Shown: in pieces, positions 59,621 to 64,000 of the stretch | Position numbering within the stretch: the first letter of the stretch is position 1 | How the letters are laid out: the number at the start of each line of letters is the position of its first letter | NCBI RefSeq assembly: GCF_032921865.1 | Contig: NZ_CP136684.1 | Location: forward strand, 3,383,001 to 3,447,000 | Reading direction: 5' to 3' | Source: Thalassospira lucentensis | Lineage (GTDB): Bacteria > Pseudomonadota > Alphaproteobacteria > Rhodospirillales > Thalassospiraceae | Length of the DNA: 64,000 nucleotides | Program-made: the position numbers and the translations under genes | Notes under the pieces: model-generated | What the model was told of the DNA's origin: nothing | The model's input: only the letters and a program-made list of their open reading frames with translations | Databases searched by the model: none

Positions 59621-59705
59621 GAGGGCAGGTCAGAGAGGGATGATTTCGACCAGCATTAGGCAGTACGTCGTTCAGGGACAGGCAAGCCCGCGCGCGGGTC
59701 AGGCG

Positions 59706-59721
59706 CGTGATCTGTATCACA
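59706..59721. promoter_or_regulatory. CRP/FNR-type site upstream of the GNAT gene
   Basis: CGTGATCTGTATCACA fits TGTGA-N6-TCACA with one mismatch, and its TGAT-N4-ATCA core also fits FNR-type sites. It is 66 bp before the acetyltransferase start. Which CRP/FNR-family regulator would bind is unclear. Confidence 0.45.
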
Positions 59722-59786
59722 TTCTTAACTTGTGAAATCATGCCGTCCGGCTATCTTTCAGATCGACAGGATCGCGGAAGGTACAG

Positions 59787-60383
59787 ATGCAGGACCGGCA
59801 AAGATTTTCCATTCATCATGGCATCGAAGATGGTCATATCGACAAGGCGCTTGACCTTTTCTGGCAGGCGTTTCGTCAGAAACTGGCGCCGGTGATGAAG
59901 CCCGAAGACAAGGCGCAATTATTCCTGAGGCGGGTTGTTGATCCGGCTCATGCGATCAGTGCGGTTTCGCCAGATGGCGATTTGCTGGGCATTGCCGGTT
60001 TCAAGACGGCGCAAGGGGCGTTTATTGGCGGGACGTTATCGGATGTCTGCGCGATTTATGGCCTATGGGGTGGCTTGTGGCGCGGGATTTTGATCGAGAC
60101 GCTTGAACGGGATCTGTCCGAGGGTGTTCTGTTGATGGACGGGATTTTTGTTGATTCTGATGCGCGCGGCAGGGGTGTCGGGACGGCACTTCTGGATGCG
60201 ATTGCAGGTGAAGCCCGGATGCGCGACCTGAGGCAGGTGCGGCTTGACGTGATCGATACCAATCCGCGTGCCCGGGCACTTTATGAACGTTGCGGCTTTG
60301 TGGCGGGCGATGTGCAGGAACTTGGACCGCTTCGTCATCTTTTCGGGTTTCGCACGGCAACAACGATGATGTTACAGGTTTGA
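59787..60383 (+). CDS. GNAT-family N-acetyltransferase
   Basis: The 198-residue protein has a C-terminal GNAT core: MDGIFVDSDARGRGVGTALL (acetyl-CoA motif A, R-G-x-G), then VRLDVIDTNPRARALYERCGF (motif B). GAAGG lies 5 nt before the ATG. The N-terminal 70 residues give no substrate clue. A CRP/FNR-type site lies upstream. It converges with the hydrolase gene, with 6 bp between the stops. Confidence 0.87.
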   Translation: MQDRQRFSIHHGIEDGHIDKALDLFWQAFRQKLAPVMKPEDKAQLFLRRVVDPAHAISAVSPDGDLLGIAGFKTAQGAFIGGTLSDVCAIYGLWGGLWRGILIETLERDLSEGVLLMDGIFVDSDARGRGVGTALLDAIAGEARMRDLRQVRLDVIDTNPRARALYERCGFVAGDVQELGPLRHLFGFRTATTMMLQV

Positions 60384-60389
60384 TGCCGG

Positions 60390-61478
60390 TTATTTTGCAG
60401 GATGTTGGGCTTCCGTGACCTGTCTGATCCAGGTGATGATGTGATCCATCGCGCCGGGGGCATAGGCATGGCGCCCCATCACGACAAAGGCCAGTTTGAC
60501 GATGTCGGGCATCTGTTCGGCAAGCTGATAATTAAACAGACCTGCGCGTAGCAACCCGTGTGTCGCATCGGTAAGGGTGATGACCCTGTTTAGCGGATTG
60601 TTGGGCAGGGCAAGTTTGCGATAGATCGCCGCGTTATGCGCCGGATCAACATTCAGGTCATCCTCGCCCCAGAGGGCGAGCAGGGGGGATGTGATTGTTT
60701 CAAGCGACCCGGTGGCATCCGATCCGATATTGCGTTTCACAAACTCATAGCGGTCCTTTGCCATGACTTCCTGATCATGGGGTATGGCGAGATAGTCCTG
60801 ATAGGTGCTGTCGGGGCCTAAAATCCGGTCATCCATATTATGCGCGGTTTCAATGCGCATGGCGATTTCATCGGGCCGGGTGCCAAGGGCCGCGAGGCGC
60901 GTGCGCATGTAATAGGTTCCCTGTCGCTGCCAATTGACCGCCGCGCCGATCAGGATGTGAAAGGCGGCATCGGGCAGGCGATTGGCGATATCGGGGATGA
61001 CCCAGCCGGCCTGCGAGAAACCGAGAAAACCGATTTTGCGGTTCTGGTTGCCATCAATATTGCGTAGGGCGGCGAAGGCCGCCATCGCCTCGTTGGCGCG
61101 ATCATTCATGGATTGATCAAGCCAGTTTCCCGTGCTGTCGCCCACACCTGCCTTATCCCAACTGTAAACGCCAATCCCGCCATCCAGCAGACTATTGATC
61201 AGCGGCAGGTAACCGTCGTTTGAAAAGCGGTCCTGCGGGCCGTCGCCATGGATCAGAAGAACAATGGGGGCGGTATTGGCCGCCGCACCATCGGGCAGGA
61301 TCAGGGTGCCCGAAAGCCGGTTGCCGTGATCGTCAAATTCGACAAGGCGGCTATTGCGACCTTCAAGATCAAAATCGGCAAGCCCCGAAAGGGCAAAGCC
61401 AGCGCCAATCACAATAACGATGATCAGGATCGCGAGCCCCGCGAAAAGGCGGCGGTGTTTTGATGTTTTTTCGGGCAC
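60390..61478 (-). CDS. Membrane-anchored alpha/beta hydrolase
   Basis: The 362-residue protein has a single N-terminal hydrophobic segment (LFAGLAILIIVIVIGAGFAL), either an anchor or an uncleaved signal. The hydrolase domain follows, with oxyanion region LLIHGDGPQDR, nucleophile elbow GFSQAGW (Ser), acid region ALWGEDDLNVDP and His in LTDATHGLL. It resembles esterase/peptidase-like hydrolases of the envelope. No substrate is suggested by neighbours. Confidence 0.85.
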   Translation of the reverse strand: MPEKTSKHRRLFAGLAILIIVIVIGAGFALSGLADFDLEGRNSRLVEFDDHGNRLSGTLILPDGAAANTAPIVLLIHGDGPQDRFSNDGYLPLINSLLDGGIGVYSWDKAGVGDSTGNWLDQSMNDRANEAMAAFAALRNIDGNQNRKIGFLGFSQAGWVIPDIANRLPDAAFHILIGAAVNWQRQGTYYMRTRLAALGTRPDEIAMRIETAHNMDDRILGPDSTYQDYLAIPHDQEVMAKDRYEFVKRNIGSDATGSLETITSPLLALWGEDDLNVDPAHNAAIYRKLALPNNPLNRVITLTDATHGLLRAGLFNYQLAEQMPDIVKLAFVVMGRHAYAPGAMDHIITWIRQVTEAQHPAK

Positions 61479-61532
61479 GGGTGGGGCTCCGACTATTTTG
61501 GGGCGGTGGCGGTGATGACTGATTGAAAGTGA

Positions 61533-61838
61533 TCAGGGTGATGTCATGAAACGGGTCAGAAGGGCCTGATTGGCGGCGTCAAACGTGACGCGGCCAAGGG
61601 CGACGCGGCCATCAAGTGCCTTTTCGACCGCATCAAAATCCGTATCGGAAAAGCCGCCGCAGGTTTCAATGACCTCTATCCCGTCCTTGGCAAAACCTTG
61701 TGCGGCGACGATCAGGGCCGCGATATTGGACGCGGCAAAGATATGGGTGGTGAAGCCATCGCCGGGCAGGGTGGTTTGCGTCCCCCGCACCGGGTATCCG
61801 TCGGCCTTGATCAGAAAGGCATAGTTTTTGATCGGCAT
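61533..61838 (-). CDS. DUF6506 family small protein
   Basis: The 101-residue protein starts MPIKNYAFLIKADGYP and contains EVIETCGGFSDTDFDAVEKAL followed by VALGRVTFDA, the pattern of the DUF6506 family. It is cytosolic, probably an alpha/beta fold. Function is unknown. It lies downstream of nothing obvious on its own strand and is followed by the hydrolase gene 55 bp later. Confidence 0.7.
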   Translation of the reverse strand: MPIKNYAFLIKADGYPVRGTQTTLPGDGFTTHIFAASNIAALIVAAQGFAKDGIEVIETCGGFSDTDFDAVEKALDGRVALGRVTFDAANQALLTRFMTSP

Positions 61839-61951
61839 GGGGCTGCTCGTCGTTTAAGAAAGGAGAAAGTGTTCCGGGAGCAGAGTTACGCGGATGCGTT
61901 TGCGCGTCAATCCTGCGATGCCCCAATGAGCCCAGCCCGAATGAACCATGA

Positions 61952-63118
61952 ATGGTCATGATGCCATCTGATGAACCTGTTCTGAATTATCCCGATCATC
62001 GCCGCCATGATATCCGTCCGCGCATGATCGCGGCCGAGATTTACCGCGGGTCGAGTTACGGGCCGAAACACCCACTTGCGATCCCGCGGGTGTCGCTGGT
62101 GGTGGATATGGTGCATGCGATGGGCTGGGTCGATGGGGATAATTATCTGATCGGGCCGGTGGCGACGCCCGCACAATTGGCACGCTTTCACGATCCCGAC
62201 TATATCGCCGCCGTGGCACAGGCCGAACGCGACCGGATGTTGCCCGAAGACATGATGGTGAAATACGGATTGGGGAAAAACGGCAATCCGATCTATCCGG
62301 AAATTTTCCGGCGTCCGGCGACGGCGGCCGGATCATCGATTATGGCCGCACGTCTGATTTCGGATGGTGGCATCATCCATCACCCGGCAGGGGGCACGCA
62401 TCATGGATTGCGCGACCGGGCATCGGGTTTCTGTTACTTCAACGACCCGGTTCTGGGCATACTTGAATTGCTCGATTCGGGGCTGGATCGCGTGCTTTAC
62501 CTTGATATTGATGCCCATCACGGGGACGGTGTGCAGATTGCATTTGCCGATGATGACCGTGTTCTGACCGTGTCCATGCATGAAGAAGGGCTGTGGCCGA
62601 AAACCGGGCATATCGATGATATTGCGGGGGGATTTGCGCGTAACCTGCCGATGCCAAGCGGCATGAATGACGATGAAATGCGTTATGTCCTGAACGAGTA
62701 TTTCCTGCCACTCGCGCAGCAATTTTCACCACAAGCCATTGTTTTACAATGCGGTTGTGATACATTAGCAGAAGATCCATTATCCAGACAGATGCTGGGA
62801 AATCAGGCCATTTGGGACGTGGTCGGGGCCATGATCAAAATGGCACCCAGATGTCTTGTACTGGGGGGCGGAGGATATAATCCTTATGGGGTTGCGCGCT
62901 GTTGGTCCGGGGTGTGGGCGGTTGTAAACGAAATCGAAATACCCCCTGTGTTATCCGTCACAGCGGAAAATATCCTGCGTGCCATAAAATGGGCACATAG
63001 CCGTGGAAAGCAGCCGGACGAAAAAATGCTGACCAGCATTAGAGATCCGTGGCGCGGCGGGGACATACGTGACGAAGTCAGGACACGCGTCCATAGACTG
63101 AAGGGGTATGGGTTATGA
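61952..63118 (+). CDS. Histone deacetylase/AcuC-family amidohydrolase
   Basis: The 388-residue protein has the zinc-deacetylase motifs IIHHPAGGTHHGLRDRA, YLDIDAHHGDGVQIAF (metal-binding Asp and His) and LVLGGGGYNPYGVARCW. Bacterial relatives include acetylpolyamine amidohydrolases and AcuC-type lysine deacetylases. ATG 61952, 61958 or 61961 may be used. The stop overlaps the DUF192 gene start by 4 bp (ATGA), so the two are translated together. Confidence 0.9.
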   Translation: MVMMPSDEPVLNYPDHRRHDIRPRMIAAEIYRGSSYGPKHPLAIPRVSLVVDMVHAMGWVDGDNYLIGPVATPAQLARFHDPDYIAAVAQAERDRMLPEDMMVKYGLGKNGNPIYPEIFRRPATAAGSSIMAARLISDGGIIHHPAGGTHHGLRDRASGFCYFNDPVLGILELLDSGLDRVLYLDIDAHHGDGVQIAFADDDRVLTVSMHEEGLWPKTGHIDDIAGGFARNLPMPSGMNDDEMRYVLNEYFLPLAQQFSPQAIVLQCGCDTLAEDPLSRQMLGNQAIWDVVGAMIKMAPRCLVLGGGGYNPYGVARCWSGVWAVVNEIEIPPVLSVTAENILRAIKWAHSRGKQPDEKMLTSIRDPWRGGDIRDEVRTRVHRLKGYGL

Positions 63119-63561
63119 AGTCGTTCATTCAAATGACCTTGGTCGTTTGCTTCATCAGTGCTGCCGTTGTGGCGGGACTGAATGCAAAGGCGACAGGGTT
63201 TGAACGATCGCGCCTGCTGGTCGATGGCAAGGTTTTCAATGTTGAAATGGCAGTAACACCTGATGAACGGTCGCGCGGATTGATGTTCCGCACCGAAATG
63301 GCCGACGATGCCGGGATGCTGTTTGATTTTGGCCGTGCCAGCGACATTTCGATGTGGATGAAGAACACCTTCATTTCGCTTGATATGCTGTTTATCGACA
63401 ATAATGGCGTGATTGTCGGCATTGAAAAACGCACCGTGCCGAAATCCGAAACCATCATTCCGGGGCCAAAGCCGGTGCGCTTTGTTCTGGAACTCAATGG
63501 CGGATCGGCCGACCGGTTGGGATTTGAAGTTGGCGAAAAGGTCGAAGGGCTGCCGCGCTAA
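63115..63561 (+). CDS. DUF192 family exported protein
   Basis: The 148-residue protein has an N-terminal hydrophobic segment (MTLVVCFISAAVVAGL) and a DUF192 domain: VEMAVTPDERSRGLMFRTEM, MLFDFGRASDISMWMKNTFI, LDMLFIDNNGVIVGI and the ending FEVGEKVE. The MWMKNTF phrase is diagnostic. Function of the family is unproven. It overlaps the deacetylase gene by 4 bp and is closed by a strong terminator. Confidence 0.92.
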   Translation: MKSFIQMTLVVCFISAAVVAGLNAKATGFERSRLLVDGKVFNVEMAVTPDERSRGLMFRTEMADDAGMLFDFGRASDISMWMKNTFISLDMLFIDNNGVIVGIEKRTVPKSETIIPGPKPVRFVLELNGGSADRLGFEVGEKVEGLPR

Positions 63562-63623
63562 GACATCGTAGCGGCACCCGTGATAGGCCCGTTGCGGCCA
63601 CGCGATCCTCAATCAGCAATAGC

Positions 63624-63656
63624 AAGGCCGCAGATGATCTCTGCGGCCTTTGGTTT
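63624..63656 (+). terminator. Rho-independent terminator after the DUF192 gene
   Basis: AAGGCCGCAGA (63624-63634) pairs perfectly with TCTGCGGCCTT (63640-63650) across a 5-nt loop, followed by TGGTTTTTTG. Confidence 0.9.
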
Positions 63657-63705
63657 TTTGCCTGCATTTTATTTCCAATCCGGGCAAAAAACGCATAATG
63701 CGGTC

Positions 63706-63734
63706 TTGCCCGTGCGGAATTATGGTGCTAAATC
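63706..63734 (+). promoter_or_regulatory. Promoter for tRNA-Pro
   Basis: TTGCCC (63706-63711) and TAAATC (63729-63734) are spaced by 17 bp and end 11 bp before the tRNA. The transcript would have a very short leader. Confidence 0.5.
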
Positions 63735-63745
63735 CACATCCGCGT

Positions 63746-63822
63746 CGGGGAGTAGCGCAGTCTGGTAGCGTACCTGCTTTGGGAGCAGGGGGTCGCGAGT
63801 TCGAATTTCGCCTTCCCGACCA
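63746..63822 (+). tRNA. tRNA-Pro (TGG)
   Basis: This is a 77-nt cloverleaf with acceptor stem CGGGGAG/CTTCCCG (one G-T pair), anticodon TGG in CTTTGGGAG, T-loop GTTCGAATT, and an encoded CCA. A hairpin (TTTTGCC...GGCAAAA) follows in the leader of the next gene. Confidence 0.96.
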
Positions 63823-63949
63823 TTTTTCCCTTTTGCCATACGGACACGTTTTCATGTGCCGGCAAAAGGTGTAAAAGATGATGTGACAGCGGGTGTTAGA
63901 GAGCCCCGCATTGTTGTCATCTTATCCGACGGTCAAGACGAGGGTCCCG

Positions 63950-64000
63950 ATGAAGGTCCGTGTTTACAAACCTGCCAAAAACGCCATGCAGTCCGGTCGT
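63950..64000 (+). CDS. NDUFS4-like ETC complex I subunit, start only
   Basis: The last 17 codons of the window read MKVRVYKPAKNAMQSGR. This is the conserved start of the alphaproteobacterial NADH-dehydrogenase accessory subunit related to mitochondrial NDUFS4 (ETC_C1 family). AGGG lies 5 nt before the ATG. Placement after tRNA-Pro is common in alphaproteobacteria, which supports the call despite the short sequence. Confidence 0.78.
   Translation, partial: MKVRVYKPAKNAMQSGR

Overview
The window looks like chromosomal DNA of a marine alphaproteobacterium of the order Rhodospirillales, most like Thalassospira; the genus is an inference from gene content, not a search. Supporting signs are a class I PHA synthase, the alaC-hom-glpX-recJ gene neighbourhood, a TPP-riboswitch-controlled ThiZXY transporter, encoded-CCA tRNAs, and an NDUFS4-type complex I accessory subunit beside tRNA-Pro. 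About 48 protein genes, four tRNAs and one riboswitch can be supported.

Region 1-7.4 kb is a visibly AT-richer surface-glycan island. It has two divergent gene blocks. The leftward block has a DegT aminotransferase, an FdtA-type ketoisomerase, an FkbM methyltransferase and a PhyH dioxygenase. The rightward block has a beta-propeller glycosidase-like protein, a methyltransferase, a hexapeptide acyltransferase, a FemAB/GNAT-like protein and a glycosyltransferase. Together they suggest synthesis and decoration of an amino-deoxysugar glycan.

Region 7.5-29.4 kb is mostly core metabolism: argC, a MocR regulator with a DMT exporter, gamma carbonic anhydrase, a di-haem peroxidase, a beta-hydroxyacid dehydrogenase, phaC, an OmpA-like lipoprotein, alaC, hom, glpX, an Hsp70-like protein, a peroxiredoxin and recJ. 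Region 29.4-34.2 kb holds two paralogous orphan solute-binding proteins around an XRE-like regulator, an MFS transporter and three identical tRNA-Glu genes behind one clear promoter. Region 34.2-44.1 kb carries dinB with an N-terminal zinc ribbon, a degenerate EAL-like protein, a SPOR lipoprotein, a SAM hydroxide adenosyltransferase, an MBL hydrolase, a MotA/MotB stator pair and a chemoreceptor with a periplasmic c-type haem motif.

Region 44-55.5 kb includes apt, small hypotheticals, a Panacea-domain protein, ChaN, a cystathionine beta-lyase, a FAD oxidoreductase, a DUF4198 protein behind a near-consensus Zur box, an MBL hydrolase and thiZXY with its TPP riboswitch. From 55.5 to 56.8 kb there is no convincing gene. 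That stretch holds a possible SOS-controlled small RNA and a mosaic of degenerate GC-rich repeats. At 56.8-59.5 kb a CaiB/BaiF CoA-transferase with domains in permuted order diverges from an HTH-citrate synthase fusion. A perfect palindrome lies between them, and this is the best candidate for an undescribed small metabolic-regulatory system. The right end carries GNAT, hydrolase, DUF6506, histone-deacetylase-like and DUF192 genes, tRNA-Pro and the start of an NDUFS4-like gene.
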